Part shown: one piece after another, positions 51,040-60,287 of the stretch
How positions within the stretch are numbered: the first letter of the stretch is position 1
Layout: each line of letters starts with the position of its first letter
Origin: Amycolatopsis sp. NBC_00345
GTDB taxonomy: Bacteria; Actinomycetota; Actinomycetes; Mycobacteriales; Pseudonocardiaceae
DNA: 64,000 bases
Assembly (NCBI RefSeq): GCF_036116635.1
Contig: NZ_CP107995.1
Span: forward strand, 2,418,001 to 2,482,000
Direction of reading: 5' to 3'
Position numbers and translations under genes: made by a program
The notes under the pieces: model-generated
What the model was told of the DNA's origin: nothing
The model's input: only the letters and a program-made list of their open reading frames with translations
Database searches by the model: none

Positions 51040-52707
51040 ATGACCGGGACGACAAGCGGCTGGTGGCGGACCGCCACCGTGTACCAGGTCTACCCTCGCA
51101 GCTTCGCCGACTCCGACGGCGACGGCGTCGGGGACCTGCGCGGACTGATCGGCCGGCTGGACCATCTCGCCGCGCTCGGCATCGACGTCGTGTGGCTCTC
51201 GCCGGTGTACCCGTCGCCGCAGGACGACAACGGTTACGACATCAGCGACTACTACGACATCGACCCGCTCTTCGGCACGCTCGCCGACTTCGACGAGCTG
51301 CTCGCCGAGGCGCACGCGCGCGGCCTGCGCGTGGTGATGGACCTCGTCGTCAACCACACCTCCGACGAGCACCCGTGGTTCGTCGAGTCGCGGGACCCGG
51401 CGAGCCCGAAGCACGACTGGTACTGGTGGCGGCCCGAGCCGAACAACTGGGGCTCGCGGTTCTCCGGGCCGGCCTGGGAGCGCGACGAGGACTCGGGCGA
51501 GTACTACCTGCACCTGTTCTCCCGCAAGCAGCCCGACCTCAACTGGGAGAACCCGGAGCTGCGGCGGGAGGTCCACCGGATGATGCGGTGGTGGCTCGAC
51601 CGGGGCGTCGACGGCTTCCGGATGGACGTCGTCAACTTCATCGCCAAGCCGGTGGCGCTGCCGGACGCGCCGATGGCGCCGGGCGACCTGTACGGCGACG
51701 CGGAGTCCTTGTACGCCAACGGTCCCCGGCTGCACGAGTTCCTGCAGGAGATGCACCGCGAGGTGTTCGCGGGGCGCGAGGACCGGCTGCTGACCGTCGG
51801 CGAGACGCCCGGCACCTCGGTGGCGCAGGCGCGGCTGCTGACCGACCCGGCGCGGCGCGAGCTGGACATGGTGTTCCAGTTCGACCACGTGGAGCTGGAC
51901 CAGGGCCGCGACAAGTGGGACGAGCTGCCGTTCGACCTGGTCGCGCTGAAGCGGACCTTGGCCCGCTGGCAGACCGGGCTGGCCGAGGCGGGCTGGAACA
52001 GCCTGTACTGGAACAACCACGACCAGCCGCGGATCGTCTCGCGCTGGGGCGACGACGGCGCGTACCGCGAGCTGTCGGCAAAGCTGCTGGCCACCGTGCT
52101 GCACCTGCACCGCGGCACGCCGTACGTCTACCAGGGCGAGGAACTCGGCATGACCAACGTGCCGTTCGCCTCGATCGACGACTTCGCCGACATCCAGTCG
52201 CGTAACCACTACTTCGAGGCGACTGAACGGCGCGGGCAGCCGGCGTCCGACGTGCTGGCGGCTCTACGCAGCCGGTCGCGGGACAACGCCCGTACGCCGA
52301 TGCAGTGGGACGCTTCGCCGAACGCGGGGTTCACCACCGGCACGCCGTGGCTGCGCGTGAACCCGAACTTCACCTCGGTCAACGCCGCCGCTCAGGTGGG
52401 CGACCCGGCGTCGGTGTTCGCGCACTACCGGCGGCTGATTTCCTTGCGCCACAACGAACCGCTGATCACCGACGGGCGGTACGAGCTGTTGCTGCCGGAG
52501 CACCCGCGGCTGTTCGCGTTCACCCGCACCGAGGGTGAGCGTGGGCTGCTGGTGCTGGCGAACTTCTCCGGCTCGCCGCTGGACGTGCCCGCTGTCGACG
52601 GCTGGGTCGGGGCCGGACTGGTGCTCGGGAATTACCCGGACAGTGCCGAGGTGCTGGGGGAGCAGGTCCGGTTGCGCCCGTGGGAGGCGCTGGTCCTGCG
52701 GCGGTGA
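51040..52707 (+). CDS. GH13 alpha-glucosidase (oligo-1,6-glucosidase type)
   Basis: 555 residues from ATG 51040, with AAAGGGG upstream. GH13 regions are clear: DLVVNHTSDEHPWF near 104, GFRMDVVNF with the nucleophile Asp near 195, VGETPG with the acid/base Glu near 254 and NNHDQPR near 326. QPDLNWENPELR marks the alpha-glucosidase/oligo-1,6-glucosidase subgroup. No signal peptide, so it acts in the cytoplasm on imported oligosaccharides. It is the third gene of the LacI-controlled operon. Its last 120 bases are repeated downstream in a tandem duplication. Confidence 0.93.
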   Translation: MTGTTSGWWRTATVYQVYPRSFADSDGDGVGDLRGLIGRLDHLAALGIDVVWLSPVYPSPQDDNGYDISDYYDIDPLFGTLADFDELLAEAHARGLRVVMDLVVNHTSDEHPWFVESRDPASPKHDWYWWRPEPNNWGSRFSGPAWERDEDSGEYYLHLFSRKQPDLNWENPELRREVHRMMRWWLDRGVDGFRMDVVNFIAKPVALPDAPMAPGDLYGDAESLYANGPRLHEFLQEMHREVFAGREDRLLTVGETPGTSVAQARLLTDPARRELDMVFQFDHVELDQGRDKWDELPFDLVALKRTLARWQTGLAEAGWNSLYWNNHDQPRIVSRWGDDGAYRELSAKLLATVLHLHRGTPYVYQGEELGMTNVPFASIDDFADIQSRNHYFEATERRGQPASDVLAALRSRSRDNARTPMQWDASPNAGFTTGTPWLRVNPNFTSVNAAAQVGDPASVFAHYRRLISLRHNEPLITDGRYELLLPEHPRLFAFTRTEGERGLLVLANFSGSPLDVPAVDGWVGAGLVLGNYPDSAEVLGEQVRLRPWEALVLRR

Positions 52708-52716
52708 CACACCCTG

Positions 52717-52749
52717 CCCGCCCGCCGTCCACAGCGGACGACGGGCGGG
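52717..52749. terminator. Hairpin terminator, copy A
   Basis: CCCGCCCGCCGTCC at 52717-52730 pairs with GGACGACGGGCGGG at 52736-52749 (one G-T-type mismatch), starting 10 bases after the glucosidase stop. It probably works in both directions. Confidence 0.75.
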
Positions 52750-52993
52750 CGGCGTGGTCAGGCCTTGCGCTGCATGGTGGAGCGGGCCGGGTTTCCCTGT
52801 CCGTCGGCCTTCGGATCCTTGTCGCGGACATCGGACTTGATGTGGTCGCCCAGTTTCTTACGTACCCGCTGTCGACGGCTGGGTCGGGGCCGGGCTGGTG
52901 CTCGGGAACTACCCGGACAGTGCTGAGGTGCTGGGGGAGCAGGCCCGGTTGCGGCCGTGGGAGGCGCTGGTCCTGCGGCGGTGACGCACCCTG

Positions 52994-53026
52994 CCCGCCC
53001 GCCGTCCACAGCGGACGACGGGCGGG
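52994..53026. terminator. Hairpin terminator, copy B
   Basis: The same stem as copy A, 52994-53007 with 53013-53026, 9 bases from the catalase stop on the minus strand. It serves the catalase operon. Confidence 0.75.
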
Positions 53027-53034
53027 CGGATCGG

Positions 53035-54558
53035 TCAGGCCTTGCGCTGCATGGACGAACGGGCCGGGTTGCCCTGCTCACCCGCCTTCGGATCCTTCTC
53101 GTCCGCCTTGGCACGGACGCCGGACTCGATGTGGTCGCCCAGTTCCTTGTCCACGTGGTGCCAGTACTCGAAGGCGCGCTGGAGCACCGGCTCGGACACG
53201 CCGTTGAGCAGGTGGCCGACGATGTTGTCGGCCAGCCGTGCCCGGGCGGCGTCGTCGAGGACGTCGCGGACCAGCGTGCCCGCCTGGCCCCAGTCGTCGT
53301 CCTCGGCGTGGTCGGCGTAGGCGGTGCGGACGATGTCGCCGTCGGCGTGCCAGCTCGCGGGTGCGCCGTAGCGTTCGGTGTCGGCCCGCGGGCCGCCCTT
53401 GGAGTTCGGCGCGTACACCGGGTCGGAGACCTTGGCGAAGCGCATCGCGCCGTCCTTGCTGTAGCTGTGCACCGGCGAGGTGGACGCGTTGACCGGCAGT
53501 TGCTTGTAGTTCGCGCCGATGCGATGGCGGTGCGCGTCGGCGTAGGCGAAGAGGCGGCCCAGCAGCATGCGGTCCGGGCTCGGGCCGATCCCGGGCACCA
53601 GGTTGTTCGGCTCGAACGCGGCCTGCTCGATCTCCGCGTGGTGGTCGGTCGGGTTGCGGTCCAGCGTCATCCGGCCGACCTCGATCAGCGGGTAGTCGTG
53701 GTGCGGCCACACCTTCGTCAGGTCGAACGGGTTGAACCGGTAGGTCTTGGCGTCGTCGAAGGGCATCACCTGGACGTGCAGCGTCCAGCTCGGGTGGTCG
53801 CCGCGTTCGATCGCCTCGAACAGGTCGCGGGTGTGGTAGTCGGTGTCGGCGGCGGCCATCTGGTCGCCCTCGTGCTGGGTGAAGAACTCCAGGCCCTGGT
53901 CGGTCTTGAAGTGGTACTTGACCCAGTGCCGCTCGCCGGCGGCGTTGACCCACAGGTAGGTGTGCGAGCTGTAGCCGTTCATGTGACGCCAGGTGCGCGG
54001 GATGCCGCGGTCGCCCATCAGCCAGGTCACCTGGTGCGCCGACTCCGGCGACAGCGTCCAGAAGTCCCACTGCATGTCGTGGTCGCGCAGGTTGTTGTCG
54101 GCGCGGCGCTTCTGCGAGCGGATGAAGTGCTGGAACTTCATCGGGTCCTTCACGAAGAACACCGGGGTGTTGTTCCCGACCATGTCGTAGACGCCCTCGG
54201 TCGTGTAGAACTTCAGCGCGAATCCGCGCGGGTCGCGCCAGGTGTCGGGGCTGCCCCGCTCGCCGGCGACGGTGGAGAACCGCGCCACCAGGTCCGTCTC
54301 GGTGCCCGGCTGGAACACCGCCGCCTTCGTGAAGCCGCTGACGTCGCCGGTCACCTCGAACCGGCCGAACGCGCCGCTGCCCTTCGCGTGCGGCTGCCGC
54401 TCCGGCACGCGCTCGCGGTTGAACTGCGCCATCTGCTCGATCAGGTAATGGTCCTGCAGCAGGATGGGGCCGTCCGGGCCGACGGTGAGCGAGTGCTCGT
54501 CGCTCTCCACCGGGATGCCGGCGTCCGTCGTGGTCGGGTGGGGCTGGGTGTCCGTCAC
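53035..54558 (-). CDS. Monofunctional heme catalase
   Basis: 507 residues from GTG 54558, which overlaps the Fur-type stop by 4 bases (GTGA). Typical small-subunit catalase sequence: the catalytic His region PHAKGSGAFGRFEVTGDV near 70, FALKFYTTEG, NNTPVFFVKDPMKFQ, and the heme-ligand Tyr region RLFAYADAHRHRIG near 350. It converts H2O2 to water and oxygen. The coupled upstream Fur-family gene is the likely peroxide-responsive repressor, a common actinobacterial pairing. The C-terminal tail (KDPKAGEQGNPARSSMQ) also appears as an orphan copy 277 bases downstream. Confidence 0.95.
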   Translation of the reverse strand: MTDTQPHPTTTDAGIPVESDEHSLTVGPDGPILLQDHYLIEQMAQFNRERVPERQPHAKGSGAFGRFEVTGDVSGFTKAAVFQPGTETDLVARFSTVAGERGSPDTWRDPRGFALKFYTTEGVYDMVGNNTPVFFVKDPMKFQHFIRSQKRRADNNLRDHDMQWDFWTLSPESAHQVTWLMGDRGIPRTWRHMNGYSSHTYLWVNAAGERHWVKYHFKTDQGLEFFTQHEGDQMAAADTDYHTRDLFEAIERGDHPSWTLHVQVMPFDDAKTYRFNPFDLTKVWPHHDYPLIEVGRMTLDRNPTDHHAEIEQAAFEPNNLVPGIGPSPDRMLLGRLFAYADAHRHRIGANYKQLPVNASTSPVHSYSKDGAMRFAKVSDPVYAPNSKGGPRADTERYGAPASWHADGDIVRTAYADHAEDDDWGQAGTLVRDVLDDAARARLADNIVGHLLNGVSEPVLQRAFEYWHHVDKELGDHIESGVRAKADEKDPKAGEQGNPARSSMQRKA

Positions 54559-55025
54559 TTCGTCATCTCCTCGTGGTGGTGTGGTTCCGTGTCCGGCGCG
54601 GCGCGCGCTGGTCCGGCGCAGTCCGGGCAGACGCCCCAGAACACGACCTCCGCCTCGTCGACGGTGAAGCCGTGGCTGTCGGACGGGGTCAGGCAGGGCG
54701 CCGCGCCGCGCACGCAGTCGACGTCCTCGGCGCGGCCGCATCGGCGGCAGACCACGTGGTGGTGGTTGTCGCCGGCCCGCCGCTCGAAGCGGGCCGCCTG
54801 GCCGGGCAGCTCGATCCGCCGGACGAGCCCGGCCGTGGTGAAAGCCGCGAGGACGTCGTAGACCGCCTGCGTGGACACGGAGTCGAGGCGCCGCCGGGCG
54901 GCGCCCGCGATGGCGTCCACGGTCGAGTGCGGATGACCGTCGAGCCAGGTGAAGACCGCCTGACGCGGCTTGGTCACCCGCAGCCCGGCCTCGCGCAACG
55001 CGGCCGCCGCATCGCTGTCCTCCAT
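54555..55025 (-). CDS. Fur-family (FurA/CatR-type) repressor
   Basis: 156 residues. Winged helix at 10-85 (LRVTKPRQAVFTWLDGHPHS, then VSTQAVYDVLAAFTTAGLVR). The metal-binding segment is DNHHHVVCRRCGRAEDVDC and the structural zinc site is completed by WGVCPDC. His-rich regulatory positions are present. Co-transcription with catalase and an inverted repeat upstream indicate autoregulation and derepression by peroxide, as known for CatR/FurA. Confidence 0.93.
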   Translation of the reverse strand: MEDSDAAAALREAGLRVTKPRQAVFTWLDGHPHSTVDAIAGAARRRLDSVSTQAVYDVLAAFTTAGLVRRIELPGQAARFERRAGDNHHHVVCRRCGRAEDVDCVRGAAPCLTPSDSHGFTVDEAEVVFWGVCPDCAGPARAAPDTEPHHHEEMTK

Positions 55026-55042
55026 GCGCCGCCACCCTTCTG

Positions 55043-55057
55043 GAACCGTTCAGGTTC
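55043..55057. promoter_or_regulatory. Inverted repeat upstream of the Fur-catalase operon
   Basis: GAACC-GTTCA-GGTTC, 5-bp arms with a 5-base spacer, 18 bases upstream of the Fur-type start on the minus strand. It sits where an autoregulatory CatR/FurA box would be expected. Confidence 0.5.
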
Positions 55058-55231
55058 TGGCCGGTTACCCGGCCGGGCGGCGCTCACACCTGGTTGCGTT
55101 CAGTCTTTGGGGCGGTCTTCGCCGCCGCCGTGGCGTCCGGATTGCCCCCTGCTGGTGGTGTCCGTCCGCGGGGGGACGACTACGCTGGGTGGTCCCGAAC
55201 GTAACGACGCACTCCGAGGTGAGTTCCGAAG

Positions 55232-56065
55232 ATGCCCGACGCCGAGCAGAAATCGCCGAGTACGACGCCGGTCGGGGTCGACACGACCAGGGCCAGCATC
55301 GCCCGGGTCTACGACGCGGCGCTGAACGGCACGAACAACTACGAGATCGACCGCGAGGTGCTGCGGCAGGTCGCCACCGTCGCGCCCGAGGTCAACGACC
55401 TGGCCTGGGCGAACCGGAACTTCCTCATCCGCGCCTGCCGGTTCCTCGCCACGCAGGGCAAGGTCACGCAGTACCTCGACTGCGGCTCGGGCCTCCCGAC
55501 CGCGGAGAACACCCACCAGGTCGTGCAGCGGCTGCAGCCCGACGCCCGCGTGCTCTACGTCGACAACGACCCCGTGGTGCTCGCCCACGGCCGCGCGCTG
55601 CTCGAAGAGAACCCGCAGACCCGGTTCGTCGAGGCGGACATCTTCGACGCGAAGCAGGTCCTGGAAAACACCACCGTGCGGGAGTTCCTGGACTGGGACC
55701 AGCCGATCGCGCTGATCCAGAACGGCACGCTGCACCACTACCTCGGCGCCGACTACGCCGACTTGATGGCGGCCTACGCCGACGCGCTGCCGTCCGGCTC
55801 GTTCGTCGTGGTCGCGCACTTCCTCGACCCGCAGACCGCCGCGCACAGCGAGATCGCGCGGCGGATGGAGGAGAAGTTCACGCACAGCCCGATGGGCAGC
55901 GGCGTCTTCCGCACCTGGGACGAGATCGCGACGATGTTCGGCGGCACCGAGCTCGTCGTCCCGGGCCTGGTGCTGTGCGAGGACTGGTGGCCCGACGGCC
56001 CGCGCTACACCCCGCTGAACCAGGTCCAGGAGTGCATCGCGGGCGGGGTCGGCCGCAAAGCCTGA
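55232..56065 (+). CDS. SAM-dependent methyltransferase, PF04672 (DUF574) type
   Basis: 277 residues from ATG 55232. Family features: DTTRASIARVYDAALNGTNN at the N-terminus, YLDCGSGLPTAENTHQVVQ as the SAM motif near 85-105, VLYVDNDPVVLAHGRALL, and GTLHHYLGADY. This is a large actinomycete family usually annotated as SAM-dependent methyltransferase with unknown substrates, often near secondary-metabolite or regulatory genes. Monocistronic. The 206-base gap to the Fur gene holds both promoters. Confidence 0.9.
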   Translation: MPDAEQKSPSTTPVGVDTTRASIARVYDAALNGTNNYEIDREVLRQVATVAPEVNDLAWANRNFLIRACRFLATQGKVTQYLDCGSGLPTAENTHQVVQRLQPDARVLYVDNDPVVLAHGRALLEENPQTRFVEADIFDAKQVLENTTVREFLDWDQPIALIQNGTLHHYLGADYADLMAAYADALPSGSFVVVAHFLDPQTAAHSEIARRMEEKFTHSPMGSGVFRTWDEIATMFGGTELVVPGLVLCEDWWPDGPRYTPLNQVQECIAGGVGRKA

Positions 56066-56226
56066 CCCGTCCGAGTCCCGTCAGGTGGAACGGTGGCGGT
56101 TCCCCTTGCGCGCTGGCTAAATTCGGGCGGGAGCGGTCCGGATGACGCGCGCGCCCGCGGCCGGCACCGGTGTCCCGGCCCGCCCGGCGCCGGTGGCCGG
56201 ACTGCCGCGGACGAGGAGGAACCACC

Positions 56227-57255
56227 GTGCCGTTGCGCTCGGAGCCGTTGCGGAAGCTGGGCTTCCTGACCATCGGGCTGTTCGACGAGGCCGACCCGCG
56301 GCGCGGGCACGAGTCGACGCTGGAGATCATCGAGCTGGGGGAGCGGCTCGGGTTCGACAGCGCCTGGCTGCGCCACCGGCACCTGCAGTTCGGCATCTCC
56401 TCGCCCGTCGCGGTGCTCGCGGCGGCCAGCCAGCGGACCCGCCGGATCGAGCTGGGCACCGCGGTGATCCCGCTGGGCTGGGAGAACCCGCTGCGGCTGG
56501 CCGAAGACCTCGCCACGGTCGACATCCTCTCCGGCGGACGGCTCAACCCGGGCCTGAGCGTCGGCCCGCCGCGGCACTACGAGCAGCTCAAGAACGCGCT
56601 GTACCCGGACACCGCGGACGCGGAGGACTTCGGGTACGGGCGGGTCCAGCGGCTGCTGGACCACGTGCGGGGCAAGCCCGCCACCGGCTTCAGCGGCGTC
56701 GAGGGGTTCGAGGTGTTCTCCGACCGCGTGCAGCCGCATTCGCCCGGCCTCGGCCGCCGGATGTGGTACGGCGGCGCGAGCCTCCGCTCGGCGCAGTGGG
56801 CCGGCGAGCAGGGGATGAACTTCCTGACCAGCAGTGTCGTGCGCGCGGAAGAGCCCGGGAACACCGTCGACTTCGCGGAAATCCAGCTTTCGCTCGTGCG
56901 CGCCTTCCGCGCCCATCATCCCGAAGGGGAGAAAGCGCGCGTTTCGCAGGGACTCGTGGTGATTCCGACCGACAGCGCGACTCCCGGGCAGCGCGCCAAG
57001 TACGAGGAATACGCGCGTAAGCGGACCCCGCGCACCCGCACGCCGCAGGGGCCGGCCCGGATGCTGTTCGCGCCCGACCTGGTGGGCACGTCGGCGGAGA
57101 TCGCCGAACGGCTGTACGCGCACGTGGCGTTCCGGGAGATCCACGAGGTCGCTTTCGCGCTGCCGTTCACCTTCGAGCACGAGGACTACGTGCAGATCCT
57201 CACCGACATCGCGGTGAAGCTGGGCCCGGCGCTCGGCTGGAGCCCGGCCGGCTGA
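56227..57255 (+). CDS. LLM-class flavin-dependent oxidoreductase
   Basis: 342 residues from GTG 56227 behind GAGGAGGA. The luciferase-like barrel is seen in GFLTIGLFDEADPRRGHEST, GLRFDSAWL-type and SSPVAVLAAASQRTRRIEL motifs and NPLRLAEDLATVDILSGGRL. It may use FMN or F420. No partner gene is adjacent. It is unrelated in operon terms to the LLM pair at 42.5-45.1 kb. Confidence 0.85.
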   Translation: MPLRSEPLRKLGFLTIGLFDEADPRRGHESTLEIIELGERLGFDSAWLRHRHLQFGISSPVAVLAAASQRTRRIELGTAVIPLGWENPLRLAEDLATVDILSGGRLNPGLSVGPPRHYEQLKNALYPDTADAEDFGYGRVQRLLDHVRGKPATGFSGVEGFEVFSDRVQPHSPGLGRRMWYGGASLRSAQWAGEQGMNFLTSSVVRAEEPGNTVDFAEIQLSLVRAFRAHHPEGEKARVSQGLVVIPTDSATPGQRAKYEEYARKRTPRTRTPQGPARMLFAPDLVGTSAEIAERLYAHVAFREIHEVAFALPFTFEHEDYVQILTDIAVKLGPALGWSPAG

Positions 57256-57309
57256 GCCCCGCCGGAGAGTCTGTCCACGCGTGGACGAAAAGCCGATTAT
57301 GTCGGTTTG

Positions 57310-57531
57310 TCACCGGTATTCCGTTTTCGCTGAATGAAACTCACCTGTAACAGCGGGGCGGTTCCGATTCTCGGGCCGGTGGCCCATGATGACGCGTTGT
57401 GATTGCGCCAATAACTCGTTCAGGTACTTGCCCGGTGGCCGGGTGAACGGGTAGCTGCGCCAATCAATCGGACAAAATTCTCCGAGTTCGGGATCGAGGC
57501 GTTTAATGGTTAAACCGGTCCAGTCGGCCAC
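57310..57531 (-). CDS. Possible small protein antisense to the permease leader
   Basis: A 73-codon frame from ATG 57531, in a locally AT-richer stretch, encoding LDPELGEFCPIDWRSYPFTR and YLNELLAQSQRVIMG. It overlaps the first 26 bases of the permease frame on the other strand. No ribosome binding site is obvious and no family is recognised. It may be a real divergent small gene or the relic of one; the permease could start further downstream. Confidence 0.25.
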   Translation of the reverse strand: MADWTGLTIKRLDPELGEFCPIDWRSYPFTRPPGKYLNELLAQSQRVIMGHRPENRNRPAVTGEFHSAKTEYR

Positions 57532-59182
57532 TTCGGACGCGTCTTCGCCACGGATGCGCAGATCCGTGGGCTTCTACGGCCTGATGTTCGTTTCACTCGG
57601 CTCGATCATCGGCTCGGGCTGGCTGCTCGGCGCCTTGAAGGCCGCGAAGGTGGCCGGCCCGGCGTCGCTGGTTTCGTGGGTGCTGACGGCTCTGATCATG
57701 GCCACCCTCGCCCTGGTGCACGCCGAGCTCGGCGCCGCTTACCCGGTCGCGGGGGGCACGGCGCGCTACCCCGCGCTGGCCTACGGCGTGCTCGGCGGGT
57801 TCTTCGGCGGCTGGGTGGCCTGGCTGCAGGCGGTCGCGCTGGCGCCCGTCGAGGTCGAGGCCAGTCTGGAGTACCTGGACAACATCGCCTGGGTCAAGGA
57901 CCACCTGAACCTGCTGAGCCCCGCCGGCACCCTCACCGGGAGCGGCTTCGGCTGGGCGACGTTGCTGATGGCGATCTTCACCATGATCAACCTGGTCGGC
58001 GTGAAGCTGCTGTCGGAGAGCAACGGCGCGACGGTGGTCTGGAAGGTCGCGGTGCCACTGCTGACCGTGGTGGTGCTGCTGTCGCTGCGGTTCCACCCGG
58101 GCAACTTCACCGCCGGCGGCGGCTTCGCCCCGTACGGCGCCCACGGCATTTTCGCCGCGCTACCCGTGGGGGTGGTGTTCGCGTTGCAGGGCTTCGAACA
58201 GGCGGTCCAAGTCGGTGGTGAGGCGAAGGACCCGCAGAAGGACCTGTCGCGCGCCATCATCGTCGCGATGGTCATCGGCACGATCGTCTACCTGCTGCTC
58301 GAAGTCGCGTTCATCGGCGCCCTCGACCCGGCGTCGCTGGTGAAGGGCTGGGCCGACCCGATCACGCAGGGTTCGTTCGGTCCTTACGCGACACTCGCGA
58401 CGCTGGCCGGCGCGGGCTGGCTGTCCTACGTGCTCTACGCCGACGCGTTCGTCTCGCCGGCGGGCACCGGCATGCTGTACCTCGGCACGTCCGCCCGCAT
58501 CTCCTACGCGATGGGCCGCGAGCGGGCACTGCCGAAGGGACTGGCCAAGCTGAACGTGCGCGGCGTGCCGGCGTGGTCGATCGTGCTGTCGTTCGTGGTC
58601 GGCGAGATCGCCTTCCTGCCGTTCCCGAGCTGGCAGTCGCTGGTCAGCGTGATCACCTCGGCCACGGCGCTGATGTACGCGTTCGCGCCGGTCTCCATGA
58701 TCGCGCTGCGCAAGCGCGACCCGGACCGCGTGCGCCCGTACCGCGCGCCGATGCCGAACGTGCTGGCCCCGGCCGGGTTCTGCGCGGCGAACCTGATCGT
58801 CTACTGGAGCGGCTTCGACGTCACGTGGAAGATCATGATCGCCATCGTGATCGGTTTCGGGCTCTTCCTCATCGCCCGCGCCACCACGCCGAAGCTCGGC
58901 CGCGCGCCGGTGGACTGGAAGGCGGCCATGTGGGTGGCCCCGTGGCTGCTGGGCCTCACGGTGGTCGGCTGGCTCGGCCGCTACGGCGAGTCCGGCAACC
59001 TCAACGTGCTGCCGGAGTGGCTCGACCTGCTCGTGGTGGTCGCGTTCAGCCTGGGGATCTTCTACTGGGCCGTCAGCCTCGCCATGGACAGCGACAAGGT
59101 GAAGGCCGCCGTGGAGCGCGAGTCGCTCGAACTGGCGCTGGCGCAGGGGCCGGCCGAGGAGGGCGGCGTGACTTCTCGGTGA
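57506..59182 (+). CDS. APC-family amino acid permease
   Basis: 558 residues if it starts at ATG 57506; ATG 57557 (MRRSVGFYGLMF) would remove a poorly conserved leader. About 12 membrane segments, with GLMFVSLGSIIGSGWLLGAL near the N-terminus, the APC unwound-helix substrate motif, and GYxFAL-type GVVFALQGFEQAVQVGGEAK. It is a proton-coupled amino acid or amine importer. Monocistronic. Confidence 0.9.
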   Translation: MVKPVQSATSDASSPRMRRSVGFYGLMFVSLGSIIGSGWLLGALKAAKVAGPASLVSWVLTALIMATLALVHAELGAAYPVAGGTARYPALAYGVLGGFFGGWVAWLQAVALAPVEVEASLEYLDNIAWVKDHLNLLSPAGTLTGSGFGWATLLMAIFTMINLVGVKLLSESNGATVVWKVAVPLLTVVVLLSLRFHPGNFTAGGGFAPYGAHGIFAALPVGVVFALQGFEQAVQVGGEAKDPQKDLSRAIIVAMVIGTIVYLLLEVAFIGALDPASLVKGWADPITQGSFGPYATLATLAGAGWLSYVLYADAFVSPAGTGMLYLGTSARISYAMGRERALPKGLAKLNVRGVPAWSIVLSFVVGEIAFLPFPSWQSLVSVITSATALMYAFAPVSMIALRKRDPDRVRPYRAPMPNVLAPAGFCAANLIVYWSGFDVTWKIMIAIVIGFGLFLIARATTPKLGRAPVDWKAAMWVAPWLLGLTVVGWLGRYGESGNLNVLPEWLDLLVVVAFSLGIFYWAVSLAMDSDKVKAAVERESLELALAQGPAEEGGVTSR

Positions 59183-59296
59183 CCGGAAATTCCCGGCCAG
59201 AGAGGGCCTGACGGGTCCCCTTTGGGTGTCGGAGGTGACCTTCCGGGTCGTTAACCTCGGTCGTGCAGCACCAAGACACACCAGGAGGAACGCACC

Positions 59297-60277
59297 ATGA
59301 AGGCCATCTCCATCACCGCGTACGGCGAGCCCGGGGTCCTCGAGCAGCGTGAGCTGCCCGAGCCGGCCCCGGGCCCCGGCGAGGTGAGCATCACCGTGTC
59401 GCACTCGGCCGTCGGGCTGGTCGACGCGATCATCCGCCGTGGCGAACTGGCCGAGTACGACTACGCGCCGAAGCCGCCGCTGGTCCCCGGGCTCGAGGTG
59501 GCGGGCACAGTGCGCGCCGTCGGCCCCGGTGTGGACCGCTTCGCCGTCGGCGACGAGGTGGCGACGCTGACCCTGCCGGCCATGGGCGGCTACGCCGAGG
59601 TCACCGTCGCGCCGGCCGACCTGGTGGTGCCGCTGGCGGGCACCGGGGTGAGCCGCGAACAGGCCGTGGCCGGGTTCGCGAACACCGTGACGGCCTACCT
59701 TTCCCTCACCGAGGCGGTGCGGCCGCCGTCCGGGGGCAAGGTCCTGGTGCACGGCGCGCTCGGCGGGCTGTCGTCGGTGTACCCGGAGGTCGCGCGGCTG
59801 CTCGGCGCGACCGAGGTGGTCGGCACCGTGCGCCGGGCCGGGCAGGTCGACGCGGCGCTCGCGCTGGGCTTCGACCGGGTCGTACTCGCCGGTGACGTCG
59901 CCGGGGCGCTGGGCGACGAGCGGTTCGCGGTGATCGTCGACCCGGTGGGCGGCGACCTGCGGCTCGCCTCGCTCGGCCTGCTCGCCCCGATGGGCCGGCT
60001 GCTCGCGGTCGGCAACGCCGGGGGCGAGGCCGGCGCGGCAGTCGACTCGAACGCGGTGTGGGGCGGCAACATCGGCGTGGTCGGGTTCAACGTCGGTGGT
60101 TACCTGGCCGCCGGCACCGCGCCGGCCGTGCCCGCGGCGCAGGCGGTGCTGCCGCTGTACACCGAGGGGAAGATCAAGCTGCCGGTGACGACGCTGCCGT
60201 TCGCCGAGGCGCGGGAAGCCCACCGGCGGATGGACGCCCGGGAGGTCACCGGGCGGCTGGTGCTCACCGCGCTCTAG
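59297..60277 (+). CDS. Zinc-independent quinone oxidoreductase (MDR family)
   Basis: 326 residues, with AGGAGGAACGCACC before ATG 59297. The GroES-like domain (MKAISITAYGEPGVLEQREL) is followed by a Rossmann domain with VLVHGALGGLSSVYPEVARL near 150. The catalytic zinc Cys/His and the structural four-Cys loop of alcohol dehydrogenases are absent, which places it in the NADPH:quinone oxidoreductase/zeta-crystallin group. The next gene starts 10 bases after its stop. Confidence 0.88.
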   Translation: MKAISITAYGEPGVLEQRELPEPAPGPGEVSITVSHSAVGLVDAIIRRGELAEYDYAPKPPLVPGLEVAGTVRAVGPGVDRFAVGDEVATLTLPAMGGYAEVTVAPADLVVPLAGTGVSREQAVAGFANTVTAYLSLTEAVRPPSGGKVLVHGALGGLSSVYPEVARLLGATEVVGTVRRAGQVDAALALGFDRVVLAGDVAGALGDERFAVIVDPVGGDLRLASLGLLAPMGRLLAVGNAGGEAGAAVDSNAVWGGNIGVVGFNVGGYLAAGTAPAVPAAQAVLPLYTEGKIKLPVTTLPFAEAREAHRRMDAREVTGRLVLTAL

Positions 60278-60287
60278 GGTCGGGGCC

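Larger units (their letters stand above)
52588..53149. repeat. Tandem duplication (277-bp period) across two convergent gene ends
   Basis: Copy A (52588-52864) and copy B (52865-53149) each contain the last ~120 bases of the alpha-glucosidase, the intergenic hairpin and the last ~110 bases of the catalase. In copy A the glucosidase end is the real one; in copy B the catalase end is. The inner copies are orphan gene tails, with substitutions and small indels (for example a 12-base difference in the catalase tail). Confidence 0.9.

Noticed and set aside
48417..51077. An 886-codon open frame antisense to the MFS transporter and enolase genes
   Set aside because: Shadow of two well-supported genes; no start context or domain.
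52680..53207. A plus-strand gene repeating the glucosidase C-terminus
   Set aside because: It is the orphan tail created by the tandem duplication, with no start codon context of its own.
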